Source: Deltaproteobacteria bacterium
GTDB taxonomy: Bacteria > Myxococcota_A > UBA796 > UBA2385
Reading direction: 5' to 3'
NCBI GenBank assembly: GCA_018401435.1
Contig: JAGYJW010000004.1
Span: 124,001-188,000, forward strand
Length of the DNA stretch: 64,000 bases
In this document: one piece after another, positions 34,277-43,076 of the stretch
How the letters are laid out: each line of letters opens with the position of its first letter
Position numbering within the stretch: position 1 is the first letter of the stretch
Made by a program: the position numbers and the translations under genes
The notes under the pieces: generated by a model
What the model was told of the DNA's origin: nothing
The model's database searches: none
Seen by the model: only the letters and a program-made list of their open reading frames with translations

Positions 34277-34336
34277 GCTCCCCTTCGGGGGAGCGCCCCA
34301 ATTGGAGAGGCCCGCCCCCGAAGGGGAGCGGGCCTC
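34277..34336. terminator. Back-to-back terminator hairpins between convergent genes
   Basis: Two hairpins lie between the sulfatase end (34268) and the opposing lipoprotein end (34381). The first is GCTCCCC-TTCG-GGGGAGC (34277-34294), with a stable UUCG loop in the + transcript. The second (34307-34336) pairs GAGGCCCGC plus CCCC with GGGG plus GCGGGCCTC, and shows its UUCG loop in the minus transcript. Each faces the gene it would end. No T-run follows either. Confidence 0.7.
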
Positions 34337-34380
34337 GTCGTCAGACCCCCGCAGCGCGAGGGCCCGGGCGACTCAATCCA

Positions 34381-34962
34381 TCACTCGATGTGGGCCCAGA
34401 CACCGTAGTAGTAGGTGTAGCCGTAGTAGTCGTAGGCGTAGTAGGCCTTGAAGTTGTAGTCGGCGCCGCCGGGGGTCCAGGTGTCCACGTAGGCCAGCGG
34501 GTAGAAGCTGCCGCCGAACTCGTAGAACAGGTAGGTGCCGTCGGAGGCGTAGGTCTGGCTGTAGTCCGAACCGCTGCCGCAGATGCCCTCGTTGGAGACG
34601 CCGGCGTCGTAGCTGGCGCTCACGTCGAAGGCGAAGGCGCAGCCGTCGCAGGTGCTGGACGAGGGGGTGCCGGAGGTGAACCACACCAGCTGGCAGAGGT
34701 CGGCGCTGGAGGCGCCGGGGCTGTAGAGGTCGAAGAAGTCGAAGCCGTCCCAGCTGGTGAAGCTGCCGCCGTCGGTGCCGTCGGTGCCGTCGGTGCCATC
34801 GGTGCCGTCGGTGCCGTCGGTGCCGTCGGTGCCGTCGGTGCCGTCGGTGCCGTCGGTGCCGTCGGTGCCGTCGGTGCCGGTGTCTTCACCGGTGTCACCC
34901 TTGTCGGTGCAGCCGGTGGCCAGCAAGGCCCCGGCGAAGATCAGGGAGGTAAGGTTGCGCAT
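34381..34962 (-). CDS. Small lipoprotein with Thr-Asp-Gly repeat linker
   Basis: The protein has 193 residues. MRNLTSLIFAGALLATGCTD is a lipoprotein signal with lipobox ATGC. An acidic linker of about a dozen Thr-Asp-Gly tripeptides comes next. The folded part is rich in Tyr, Asp, Gly and Phe (ending YYAYDYYGYTYYYGVWAHIE) and has two CxxC-like Cys pairs (CDGC, and ICGSGSD nearby). AGGAGA precedes the ATG at 34962, which is preferred to an upstream in-frame start. The function is unknown; a surface or outer-membrane lipoprotein is likely. Confidence 0.85.
   Translation of the reverse strand: MRNLTSLIFAGALLATGCTDKGDTGEDTGTDGTDGTDGTDGTDGTDGTDGTDGTDGTDGTDGTDGGSFTSWDGFDFFDLYSPGASSADLCQLVWFTSGTPSSSTCDGCAFAFDVSASYDAGVSNEGICGSGSDYSQTYASDGTYLFYEFGGSFYPLAYVDTWTPGGADYNFKAYYAYDYYGYTYYYGVWAHIE
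34768..34880. repeat. 9-bp microsatellite (about 12 copies) coding Thr-Asp-Gly
   Basis: The + strand shows gccgtcggt repeated about twelve times with one variant (gccatcggt). It encodes the TDG linker of the minus-strand lipoprotein. Units of three codons keep the frame when copy number changes. Confidence 0.93.
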
Positions 34963-35106
34963 TGCGTCTCCTGTGTGAAGGAACATGATGTTCCCGAGGG
35001 CGCACTTTAGTGGCTACGCGGGTGACCGGCAAGGGCAGCCAGGGGCTGCCGACCACACTTGGCACCGGCATGCAGCCGAAAACGGCCTGCTGGTGCGCGC
35101 CTCGGC

Positions 35107-35286
35107 CTAGTCGAGCCCCCATCGGGTTGACAGGTCGTCCACCAGGGTTCCGACCGCCCGGTGGAAGTCCGGCATCCAGATATAGGCCGCCGCGATCAGC
35201 GCGACGAAGGCCACAGAGGCCACCAGGAGCCAGTCGACGACGACGGCCCCGCGGCGGTCGCGGCGGATCGGAGTGCTTCGGGCCAA
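35107..35286 (-). CDS. 59-residue pilin-like / single-span membrane protein
   Basis: This short gene starts at TTG 35286 with GAGGAG six bases upstream, and follows the dehydrogenase stop by nine bases. The product begins MARSTPIRRDRRGAVVVDWL and continues into a hydrophobic helix (LLVASVAFVALIAAAYIW), then a short soluble tail ending STRWGLD. A basic leader, an RG junction and a hydrophobic helix starting VVVDW resemble Flp-type or other small prepilins cut after Gly. The usual Glu at +5 is replaced by Asp, so processing is uncertain. It may simply be a small membrane protein. No other pilus gene is adjacent. Confidence 0.6.
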   Translation of the reverse strand: MARSTPIRRDRRGAVVVDWLLVASVAFVALIAAAYIWMPDFHRAVGTLVDDLSTRWGLD

Positions 35287-35295
35287 CGGGGCTCC

Positions 35296-36822
35296 TCAGA
35301 TCTCGAAGGTGACGCCTTGGGCCAGGGGAAGCTCCGGGCTCCAATTCAAGGTGCAAGTCTGCCGCCGCATATAGGCCTTCCACGAGTCCGATCCGGCCTC
35401 GCGGCCACCGCCGGTCTCTTTTTCGCCGCCAAAGGCCCCGCCAATCTCGGCGCCGCTGGTGCCAATATTGACGTTGGCGATGCCGCAGTCGCTGCCCTCG
35501 TGGCTCAAGAAGCGCTCGACGTTGCGGAAGCTGTCGCTGAAGATGGAGCTGGAGAGGCCCTGGGGGACGTCATTCTGCCAGGCGATGGCCTGGGACAGAT
35601 CCCGATAGGTGAAGACGTAGAGGATGGGCGCGAAGGTCTCGTGCTGGCAGATGGCCATGTCGGGGCGGGCGCGCACGACGGTGGGCCGCACAAAGCTGCC
35701 GGGGCGGTCGATCACGCTGCCGCCCGTGAGGATCTCGCCGCCCTGCTGCCGGATGGCGTCGATGGCTTGCAGATACTGCTGCACGGCGTCGTCGTCGATC
35801 AGTGGGCCCATCAGCGTGCTGGGATCGCTGGGGTCGCCGATGCGCACCTGCTCATAGGCGGCCACCAGCCGGTCGGTGAAGGCCGGGGCGATGCTCTCGT
35901 GCAGGAAGAGGCGGCGGGTGGAGGTGCAGCGCTGCCCGGCGGTGCCCACCGCCCCAAAGAGGATGCCCCGCAGCGCCAGGTCGAGGTCGGCGCTGGGGTC
36001 CACGATGATGGCGTTATTTCCACCCAATTCGAGCAGGCAGCGGGCGAGGCGGGCCGCGGTGGCCTGGCCCACATGGCGGCCCATGCGGGTGGACCCGGTG
36101 GCGCTGATCAGGGGCAGGCGCTTGTCGTGGATCATCGCCTCGCCCACTTCGGCGTCGGCGCCGATGATGAGGCCCAGCAGGCCGCCAAAGCCATGCTCTT
36201 CCAGCACGGCGTTGCAGACACGGTGGGTGGCGATGGCGGTGAGGGGGGCCTTGAGCGAGGGCTTCCAGACCACCGCGTCGCCGCCGATCAGGGCGACCAT
36301 GGCATTCCAGGCCCACACGGCATTGGGGAAGTTGAAGGCGGTGATCACGCCGATGGTGCCCAGGGGGTGCCACTGCTCGTACATGCGGTGGCGGTCGCGT
36401 TCGCTGTGCATGGTCAGGCCGTTGAGCTGCCGCGACATGCCCACCGCGAGGTCGGCCATGTCGATGCTCTCCTGCACCTCGCCCATGCCTTCGGAGAGGA
36501 TCTTGCCCACCTCCAAGGTGACCAGGCGGCCGAGCAGATCCTTCTGGTCCCGCATGGCATTGCCCATCTGCCGGACGATCTCGCCGCGCTTGGGCGCGGG
36601 CACCATGCGCCAGCGCTGGTAGGCGGCCTGGGCGGCCTCGATGACCTGGTCGTAGTGGGCGCGGGTGGCGAGGCTGACCTCGGCCAGGGTCTCGCCGGTG
36701 GCGGGGTTGGTGGAGGCCACCCGCTGCCCGCCGTCGGTGTCCAGGGCCCCTCCGGCCCAGGCGCCGGAGTTGACGGCGTCGATGCCGAGGCTGCTGAGAA
36801 GCTGCTGAGTCGAGGTCTTCAT
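35296..36822 (-). CDS. ALDH7-family aldehyde dehydrogenase (alpha-aminoadipic semialdehyde / piperideine-6-carboxylate type)
   Basis: The protein has 508 residues, the usual length for the antiquitin-like ALDH7 clade. It oxidises alpha-aminoadipic semialdehyde (or a similar aldehyde) with NAD(P)+, probably in lysine catabolism. The catalytic Cys is in GTAGQRCTSTRRL and the general-base Glu in LLELGGNNAI. NAD-site residues lie in ITAFNFPNAVWAWN, and the clade-typical end is GAFGGEKETGGGREAGSDS with the following WKAYMRRQT. The ATG at 36822 fits. No lysine-pathway gene lies next to it, so the substrate is assigned from family similarity. The small pilin-like gene is just downstream. Confidence 0.9.
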   Translation of the reverse strand: MKTSTQQLLSSLGIDAVNSGAWAGGALDTDGGQRVASTNPATGETLAEVSLATRAHYDQVIEAAQAAYQRWRMVPAPKRGEIVRQMGNAMRDQKDLLGRLVTLEVGKILSEGMGEVQESIDMADLAVGMSRQLNGLTMHSERDRHRMYEQWHPLGTIGVITAFNFPNAVWAWNAMVALIGGDAVVWKPSLKAPLTAIATHRVCNAVLEEHGFGGLLGLIIGADAEVGEAMIHDKRLPLISATGSTRMGRHVGQATAARLARCLLELGGNNAIIVDPSADLDLALRGILFGAVGTAGQRCTSTRRLFLHESIAPAFTDRLVAAYEQVRIGDPSDPSTLMGPLIDDDAVQQYLQAIDAIRQQGGEILTGGSVIDRPGSFVRPTVVRARPDMAICQHETFAPILYVFTYRDLSQAIAWQNDVPQGLSSSIFSDSFRNVERFLSHEGSDCGIANVNIGTSGAEIGGAFGGEKETGGGREAGSDSWKAYMRRQTCTLNWSPELPLAQGVTFEI

Positions 36823-36876
36823 GGGGGCCCTCCCAAGGCGTGGCCCCGCCTGGGCGGCGGCGACCGGAGAGGCCGG

Positions 36877-37974
36877 CTAACCCACGCTGGGGCCCTGCGC
36901 CTGGGGCCCTTCCTGCCAGCGCAAGACCGCCGCGCCGTCTTCGGTGCCGTCTTTGACCAGGCAAGGCAGGGCCCCCAAGGACCCGGCGGCCTGGGGCCAG
37001 GTGGCCCAGGGGTTCATCCAGCCCCGGGCGCGCAGCCCGGTGGGGTCGTCCGATGGGCGCTCGATCATCAACACGCCCGAAACGCAGCGGTACTGCGGAT
37101 CCCGGAAGAGGGCAGGGGCGTAGTCGTCGCTGAAGGAGAAGGTGACGCCGGCTTCGTCCACCCGGGTCCAGTTGGGCTTGCCCAGGAAGAGCTCGCGCTG
37201 GTAGCCCCGGTTGATGCGCCAGGGCTGGTCGGCCACGCAGGCCACCCACACCGGCCGGCGCTGTCCGCCCCCCCGCATCCGCCAGCTGTCCAGCTCGAAG
37301 ATGAGCTGGCTTTCGAGGATCTGGAGGGTGCGGTGGGCCGCGAAGGGCCCCAGGGTGAAGGCGACCACCCCGGCGTCGCCCTGGGCTTGTTCCCCCGTCA
37401 GGGCGAATTCCAAGGAGACGTGCTCGTCGTCATAGGCGGCGTAGCGCCCATCCCAGCCGCCCCGGTCCACCTCGCGCAACCACATCTCCACCGCCCGGCG
37501 CACGGGCTCGGGGTCGAAGTCATGGGGCAACCAGCGGCGCACCAGCACCACCAGTCGGCTGCGGCTGCCGGCGCGGTCCAGGGAGCGGGCGAGGCGCTCG
37601 ATCACCGCCCGGTCCGGGCCGGGGCGCACCTGGTGGATAAAGCTGAGAACGAGGAGGTCGACTTCATTCCCAGCGGGGTCAGTGGCAAGCAGCAGGCCGC
37701 CTTCGGGCTGCACCGATCGCAGCTGCCAGCCGGCGGCGGTGAGGATGCGGCTGGCGGCAGTCTCGCCAAAGCCCTGGAAGAAGCGGCGGTTGTCGAGGGA
37801 TGTGAGGACCTGGGACCAGCGCTGCGCCACGCTCTCGCCCACCTCGGCGCGGGCTTGTTCCAGCACGGCGCGCAGGGGTTGCCCTTCGGGGGCGGCCAGC
37901 TGCTTGAGGAAGCTGTGGTTGGCGCCGGGAAGGCGGCGCAGCTCGGCGAGGAGCTCCTCAGAGTACAGGTGCAA
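36877..37974 (-). CDS. Hypothetical protein, unknown (possible nuclease-like core)
   Basis: The protein has about 365 residues and is unrecognised. The likely start is TTG 37974 with GGGGAGG upstream (LHLYSEELLAELRRLPGANH). Longer in-frame starts would overlap the subtilase gene. A stretch ASRILTAAGWQLRSV, then NEVDLLVLSF and SRLVVLVRRW, resembles the helix-strand-strand core of restriction-nuclease-like folds, with the Asp of EVDLL as a possible catalytic residue. This is weak inference. The C-terminal half is strand-rich with many Trp and Arg. The gene sits between the subtilase and ALDH7 genes on the same strand, with a 30-base gap to the former. Confidence 0.6.
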   Translation of the reverse strand: MHLYSEELLAELRRLPGANHSFLKQLAAPEGQPLRAVLEQARAEVGESVAQRWSQVLTSLDNRRFFQGFGETAASRILTAAGWQLRSVQPEGGLLLATDPAGNEVDLLVLSFIHQVRPGPDRAVIERLARSLDRAGSRSRLVVLVRRWLPHDFDPEPVRRAVEMWLREVDRGGWDGRYAAYDDEHVSLEFALTGEQAQGDAGVVAFTLGPFAAHRTLQILESQLIFELDSWRMRGGGQRRPVWVACVADQPWRINRGYQRELFLGKPNWTRVDEAGVTFSFSDDYAPALFRDPQYRCVSGVLMIERPSDDPTGLRARGWMNPWATWPQAAGSLGALPCLVKDGTEDGAAVLRWQEGPQAQGPSVG

Positions 37975-38003
37975 GCGCCCTCCCCAGGGTTGAGCCCCGG
38001 TCG

Positions 38004-39685
38004 CTATCCGCGGGACCTGCCCCTCGCAAGGCGCCAGCCGGAGGGCCGCCGCCGGAAGAGCAGGAAGAAGGCGGCGCAGCCGGCGGACCAGGGCAGCGGC
38101 TGGCTGCCGCCGCAGCCGCAGCCGGGGTCGGGAGCGCCGGCCTGGGCGCCGCCGTGGCCGCTGCGGTTGTCGCGGCCGGGCTCTCCCAGATCGCGGGCGC
38201 GGCGGGCGAGGCGGTCGTAGATGCGCGCGCTCTCGCCCTCCAGTCGGGCGCCGTCGGCCACCAGGGCGGCGAGGCCGGCGATGTGGGGGCGGCCGCCGAG
38301 GTGCCTTCAAAGGCGCCCTCCCCAAAGCTGTCGGTGCTCACGCCGGTCGGGCCGCAGAGATCGGGCTTGGTGCGCCCGTCTTCGGTGGGGCCCCGCGAGC
38401 TGTATTGCTGGGCCGGCCCGGTCGATGTGTACTGCCCCTGCTCCAGGTCGCAGGCGCCCACCGACACGCCCAGGAAGCTGTCGGCGGGCAGGGTGAGGGT
38501 GCCGCCGTCCGCCCGGTGCCGCGCGTCCACCCCGCCAGGGTTGTAGAGATAGGCGTCGATCTCCTGAAGCCGGCCCTCGCCCGGCGCCTTCAGCACGGCC
38601 ACCGCAAAGGCCCGGGCGCCGCCGCAGGGCCCCAGGACGGACTCGTAGGGGTCGTCGCCGAGGCCGCCCTGGGGCTCTTCGGAGCGCAGGCAGGGCGCGT
38701 CGCCGTCCAGGAAGTCCTGTTCGGCCGTCCACACGTGCAGGTCGATATCCCAGGTGGCGGCGCCCATGGGCTCGGTCCAGCGCAAGCTGAGCAGGCGGCC
38801 GGCCAGCAGGTCATCGATGCGGGTGCCCTCCTGGCCGCCAATCTCGAGGTAGCCGTCCCCGTCGACATCCGACAGCGGGCCGATGTGGTAGCGGTCCTGC
38901 TCGTTGCCGGCGGCGGCCACGTAGACGGCGCCGCTGCGCTGGATGAAGGCGTCCACGGCGCGGGTGGGCGCGCTGCTGCCATCGGCGGGCCCGATATTGT
39001 CAAAGCCGATGCTGGCGTTGACCACATCCATGCCATCGGCCTCGATCAGGGCCAGGGCCTCGTCGAATTCCACGTCGGTGCGGAATTGGTAGAGGTGCAG
39101 GCGGGCCCCTGGGGCGAGGTCGTGGATGACCTCGGCGACGGCGCTTCCATGGGGGCTGCCCGCCTCGGGATCCAGCAGGTCGGCCCGCACCCGGCGGGGC
39201 AGCTCGGTGCCCTGAAGGGCCTCCCAGCCGTCAAAGGCCACGTCCAGCACGGCCACATCGACACCCTTGCCGTCGATGCCTTCATCGCGCCAGTCTGTAT
39301 CGTTGAAGATGGGCTCCAAGCCTTCGCTTTCGATGAGTCCGGCCCCCAGGGACTTGGGGCTCGCCAGGTGGGGTTGACGGGCGCGCCGGAGGCCGGGAAC
39401 CGCCTCCAAGGCGGCGAGGCGGTGCCGGGGCAGCTGCACCTGGATGCGCCCGGGGGCCGCGGCCTGCACCCGCAGGTCCAGCTCCGCCAGGGCCCTTGTC
39501 GCGACCGCGGCGTCCTCCACCTCCAGCACCACCACCACGCCGCTGGGGTCCTCCAGGCGCAGGGGCCCCGCCAGGGTGCCGGCGCGGGCGGCCTCGACCA
39601 GGACGCGGTCGAGGTGGGGCAAGGCTTGGTCGCGGGGGGCCGCGGCCAAGCCGGCCGCCCACAGGCCGAAGAGCAGGGGGGTCAT
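38004..39685 (-). CDS. Secreted subtilisin-like serine protease (S8) with Cys-containing membrane tail, frameshifted
   Basis: This is an exported subtilase of about 560 residues. MTPLLFGLWAAGLAAAPRDQ is a signal peptide, and an inhibitor-like prodomain follows. The catalytic Asp is in VDVAVLDVAFDGW, the His in GSPHGSAVAEVIHD, and the Ser in FEGTSAAAP. An insert with DVDGDGYLEIGG carries a DxDxDG calcium loop. The frame breaks at a C5 run near 38302: one more C would give AAAPHIAGLAALVADGARLE and a C-terminus with GCGCGGSQPLP, a hydrophobic helix and LLFRRR. That tail is a MYXO-CTERM-like sorting signal. The start overlaps the stop of the upstream flavoprotein gene (ATGA at 39685), so the two are translated together. 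Confidence 0.85.
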
Positions 39686-41883
39686 CGGGGAGAGTCCTGC
39701 TCCCAGGCGGCTTTGGGAAGGGCCAGCAGGCCCTCGTCCAGGTTGAGGGTCACCGGGCGGTTCCGGTCGATGCTCAGCACATCCATGGGGCAGACCTGGA
39801 TGCAAATGCCGCATTGGATGCAGGCCGAATTGCCATTGTGCAGCAACGTGCCAGTCTGGGCGAAGCGCTGCACGTCGATGCCCATCTGGCAGTAGCGGGT
39901 GCACTCTCCGCAGCCGATGCAGCGGTCATCCGCCCGAATCGTGATGCGCGAGAAACGCTTGGACAGGGCCTCCATCCAGGCGCGCAGCGGACAGAAGAAG
40001 CGGCACCAGACGCGGTTTCCCAGGTAGGGGTAGAGGGCCACCCCCAGCACGCTGGCCAGCCAGAAGTCCACCATCAGCCCATACCAGTGCTGGGCAAAGG
40101 CCGTGGTCTGGTAGAGGGCGTCCTGGGCGAAGAAGGCCCAGGCGTCGTTGAGGATGAGCAGGGTCACGGGCACGGCCAGGAGCAGGATGGCCCGCCCGAA
40201 GCGCTCGGCGCTGCGGGCGCTTCGGCCCCGGGGGGCCAGGTGGCGCCAGAAGTCGCCCAGGGTCTCGGCCAGACCGCCACAGCCGCAGAGGTAGGAGCAG
40301 AAGCGTTCGCCATTGCGGCGCACATAGAGGGGGATGGCGACAAAGGCCGAGAATGCGCCGGCACCCATCCACAGCAGGGCGGTGGTGCGGTCGCCGTCGG
40401 GCGTCCAGGAGGGCGCGTCCACCAGCGACCAGATGGAGAGGGGCCAGGGCACGGTCAAGGCGTAGAATTTCCAGGGCCGGTCGATGATCAGGGGGGCCAG
40501 CAGCTCGGGGATGCCAAAGAGGAAGAGGGCCTGGAAGGTCATCAAGGACAGGTAGCGGCGCTTCTGGACCCGGTCGGGGTAGCGGCGGTAGCCCCGGATG
40601 CCGAAGACCACGATGATCAGGCTATAGAGGGCCGTGCCCCAGAAGCCCCCGTCGGCGGTGCGAAAGCCCAGGTCGAGGTGCAAGGCGGCCGGCAGCCCGG
40701 CGAGGGGGTCGCCCTCGCCGAAGGGGAAGAGGTCGCGCTTCTGCTTGAGGACGTAGAAGAGCCAGGTGATGGCGGCGAAGGCCACCAGCCACAAGGCCCG
40801 GGCGGCGTCCATCTCGCCTTGCATGCGCACGCCCAGGCGCTTGAGGAGTTCCAAGGGCATGCGGGTGCCGATGAGCACCAGCACATCGTCGGCGGGCACA
40901 TCCCGGGTGCTCCCGTCCGCCCCCCGCAGGGTGACCGTCTGGGGGCCGATGGCCACGGGCGCGGTCTCGGTGACCACCGTGACGCGGCCGGCCTCCCGGG
41001 CGGCCTCCAGGCGGGCGAGGTTGCGCTTCTTCAGGCGATGAAAGCCTGCGCCCCGGTAGCTGAGCAGCACGCTGCCGCCCTCGTCGGCGATGCTGGTCGC
41101 GGCCTCCACCGCCGAATCGCCGCCCCCCACCACCACCACCTGCCGGCCGGCGTGGACCTTTGGATCCTTGAGGCAGTGCAGGACATGGGGGAGGGATTCG
41201 CCAGGAATATCCAGGCGTTTTAGCTGGCCCCTCTTGCCGGCGGCCACCAGCACCCGGCGGGCCTGGTAGCGGTTCTCGGCGTCGGGGGCGGCAGAGGCGG
41301 CGGCGTGGGGGTGGCGCTGCAGGCCCGCGCTGCCCACCTTGGTGCTCACGGTGAAGCGGTCGCCCTGCCGGCGCGCGCTGATCACCTCCTCGGGCTGCTG
41401 GATGGGCAGCGCGTGCTCTTCGTCCAGGGCCTGGTTCCAACGCTCGACCAGCTCCTCCTTGGGGGCGTCCTGGAACCAGAAATTGCCGGGGTTCGCCAGA
41501 TCCGGGGGCTCGCTGAAGATCAGCTTGTGCTTGGGGAAGTTCTGGATGGTGGCAAAGGGCGCGTCGCGTTCGACGATGAGGAAGCGCAGCCCGCGGGCCT
41601 CCAGCGCCAGGCCCGCGCCGATGCCCGCGGGGCCGGCCCCCACGATGAGCACGTCCAGCACGTCGGGATCGGCGCTCGGGCCGCCAAGCTCGTCGGCGAT
41701 GTGTTGGGCCACATCGTGCCCCTGGCGCAGCGCTACCTTGATGATGGGGGCGTCGGCCAGATCGCCCACAATATAGAGCCCCCGCACATTGGACTGGTGG
41801 TGGCGATCGATGCGCGGCAGGTCCCGGACCCCCAGCTTGGGGGAGAATTCCAGCTCGACCTTGAGGATGTCGGGGACTCGCAC
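39682..41883 (-). CDS. FAD-dependent oxidoreductase fused to NapH/CcoG-like polyferredoxin membrane protein
   Basis: The protein has 733 residues, starting at GTG 41883. The first 75 residues resemble the C-terminal end of a thioredoxin-reductase fold (GLYIVGDLADAPIIKVALRQ). A complete FAD/NAD(P) domain follows, with VLIVGAGPAGIGAGLALEAR and a second dinucleotide site VVVVGGGDSAVEAA. The second half has several membrane helices and NapH/CcoG-type Cys motifs (RFCSYLCGCGG, CRFFCPLRAWME). It ends with two 4Fe-4S ferredoxin motifs, CIGCGECTRYCQ and CIQCGICIQVCPM. It probably moves electrons between NAD(P)H and a membrane or periplasmic acceptor; the partner is not evident. It is coupled to the subtilase downstream. 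Confidence 0.88.
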   Translation of the reverse strand: MRVPDILKVELEFSPKLGVRDLPRIDRHHQSNVRGLYIVGDLADAPIIKVALRQGHDVAQHIADELGGPSADPDVLDVLIVGAGPAGIGAGLALEARGLRFLIVERDAPFATIQNFPKHKLIFSEPPDLANPGNFWFQDAPKEELVERWNQALDEEHALPIQQPEEVISARRQGDRFTVSTKVGSAGLQRHPHAAASAAPDAENRYQARRVLVAAGKRGQLKRLDIPGESLPHVLHCLKDPKVHAGRQVVVVGGGDSAVEAATSIADEGGSVLLSYRGAGFHRLKKRNLARLEAAREAGRVTVVTETAPVAIGPQTVTLRGADGSTRDVPADDVLVLIGTRMPLELLKRLGVRMQGEMDAARALWLVAFAAITWLFYVLKQKRDLFPFGEGDPLAGLPAALHLDLGFRTADGGFWGTALYSLIIVVFGIRGYRRYPDRVQKRRYLSLMTFQALFLFGIPELLAPLIIDRPWKFYALTVPWPLSIWSLVDAPSWTPDGDRTTALLWMGAGAFSAFVAIPLYVRRNGERFCSYLCGCGGLAETLGDFWRHLAPRGRSARSAERFGRAILLLAVPVTLLILNDAWAFFAQDALYQTTAFAQHWYGLMVDFWLASVLGVALYPYLGNRVWCRFFCPLRAWMEALSKRFSRITIRADDRCIGCGECTRYCQMGIDVQRFAQTGTLLHNGNSACIQCGICIQVCPMDVLSIDRNRPVTLNLDEGLLALPKAAWEQDSPR

Positions 41884-41935
41884 GGTTGCCGTCGCCTTTT
41901 CCGAGGGGTGGCCCCCCGCAGGTTAGGCCGGGACG

Positions 41936-43069
41936 ATGCGCTGCACCGGCTCATGGTTGCGAATCCTTTGCGCTATCGCGGCGGGCCCGGCTTGCACGGG
42001 CGCCCCCAAGCCGCCCCCGCCCCCGCCGCGGGTGGCCCTGCTGACCCTCGACACCTGGCGCCTGGACCACTTTGACGCGAAGCACAGCCCCCGGCTGTGG
42101 GCCTTGTCCCAGCAGGGCGAGCGCTTTGACAACGCCTGGACCCCGATCGGCCTGACCAGCCCGGCCCACGCGACGATGTTCTCGGGGCTAATGCCCTGGC
42201 AGCACGGCATGGAGGGCAACAACCACCACGGCTACAACCTGCCCGAGGCGGTCGAGACCGTCGCCGAGCGCTTGCAAGCGGCAGGCTACCAAACCGGCGC
42301 CTTTGTCAGCGCCTATCCGGCGGGGCCAGAAGGTGGATTGAACCAGGGCTTTGAGGTCTTCGACGGCCCTGCTGACGGGGAGCGGTCCGGCGACCAGGCC
42401 GTGCAAGCGGCCCTGGACTGGCTGCCTGCGGACGCGCCGGCCTTCTTGTGGGTGCACCTCTACGAGCCCCACGGGCCCTATGTCGGGCAGGGCGCCACCG
42501 ATTCGGAGCGCTACGCCGAAGAGGTCGCCCGGGCCGATGCCTTGTTGGCCCCCCTGCTGGAGCGGCTGGTGGCCGAGGGCGCCCGCATCGTGGTCGCCGC
42601 AGACCATGGCGAGGTCCTGCTGGAGGAGCGCTGTGGGCGGCAGCACGAGCGCTCGACCCACCCCGTCGTGCTGCGGGTGCCCCTCTTTCGCTGGGCGCCG
42701 GGGGGCCCGGTGGCGGTGCACCCCGAGCGGCGCTCGCTGGCCGATGTGGCGGCGTTGTTGGAAGGGGCTCCGGCTGCAGCGCTCCCCACCCGCAGCCTCA
42801 GCCTGGCCGAGAGCGGGCTCTGCGAGGCCGGGTGCGCCCCGGGCTGCGCGCCGGCGGGCCTGCTGGGCCGGGACCGGGTGGCCATCGATGATGGCGGGCG
42901 CTTCGTCAAGCGCCCGGGACGGGGCATCTGGGCCGAGGGCCAGCCCCAGGGTGCCCACCAGGCCGCCCTGGAGGCGCTGCCGCCGGTGGCGCCCCCCGAC
43001 GGGACCCCGGACCTGGAGGGCTTGCAGAGCCTGGGCTACCGCGACCCGGGCCTGCCGTCGGCTCCTTGA
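41936..43069 (+). CDS. Sulfatase-superfamily lipoprotein (hydrolase)
   Basis: The protein has 377 residues. The N-terminus MRCTGSWLRILCAIAAGPAC suggests a lipoprotein (Cys in AGPACTG), although the hydrophobic stretch is short. It has the alkaline-phosphatase/sulfatase fold: VALLTLDTWRLDHFDA (metal Asp), LTSPAHATMFSGLMPWQHG (nucleophile loop) and IVVAADHGEVLLEE (second metal site). As in the larger relative at 31853, the formylglycine signature is absent; a Ser or Thr takes that place. There is no TPR part. The end LQSLGYRDP also resembles the close of the larger protein's catalytic part (LAALGYVAG), supporting shared descent. Divergent from the flavoprotein gene; the substrate is unknown. 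Confidence 0.83.
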   Translation: MRCTGSWLRILCAIAAGPACTGAPKPPPPPPRVALLTLDTWRLDHFDAKHSPRLWALSQQGERFDNAWTPIGLTSPAHATMFSGLMPWQHGMEGNNHHGYNLPEAVETVAERLQAAGYQTGAFVSAYPAGPEGGLNQGFEVFDGPADGERSGDQAVQAALDWLPADAPAFLWVHLYEPHGPYVGQGATDSERYAEEVARADALLAPLLERLVAEGARIVVAADHGEVLLEERCGRQHERSTHPVVLRVPLFRWAPGGPVAVHPERRSLADVAALLEGAPAAALPTRSLSLAESGLCEAGCAPGCAPAGLLGRDRVAIDDGGRFVKRPGRGIWAEGQPQGAHQAALEALPPVAPPDGTPDLEGLQSLGYRDPGLPSAP

Positions 43070-43076
43070 CCCGGGG

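Noticed and set aside
35161-38220. 1019-codon open frame on the + strand
   Set aside because: It runs antisense through ALDH7 and the next gene without any recognisable motif.
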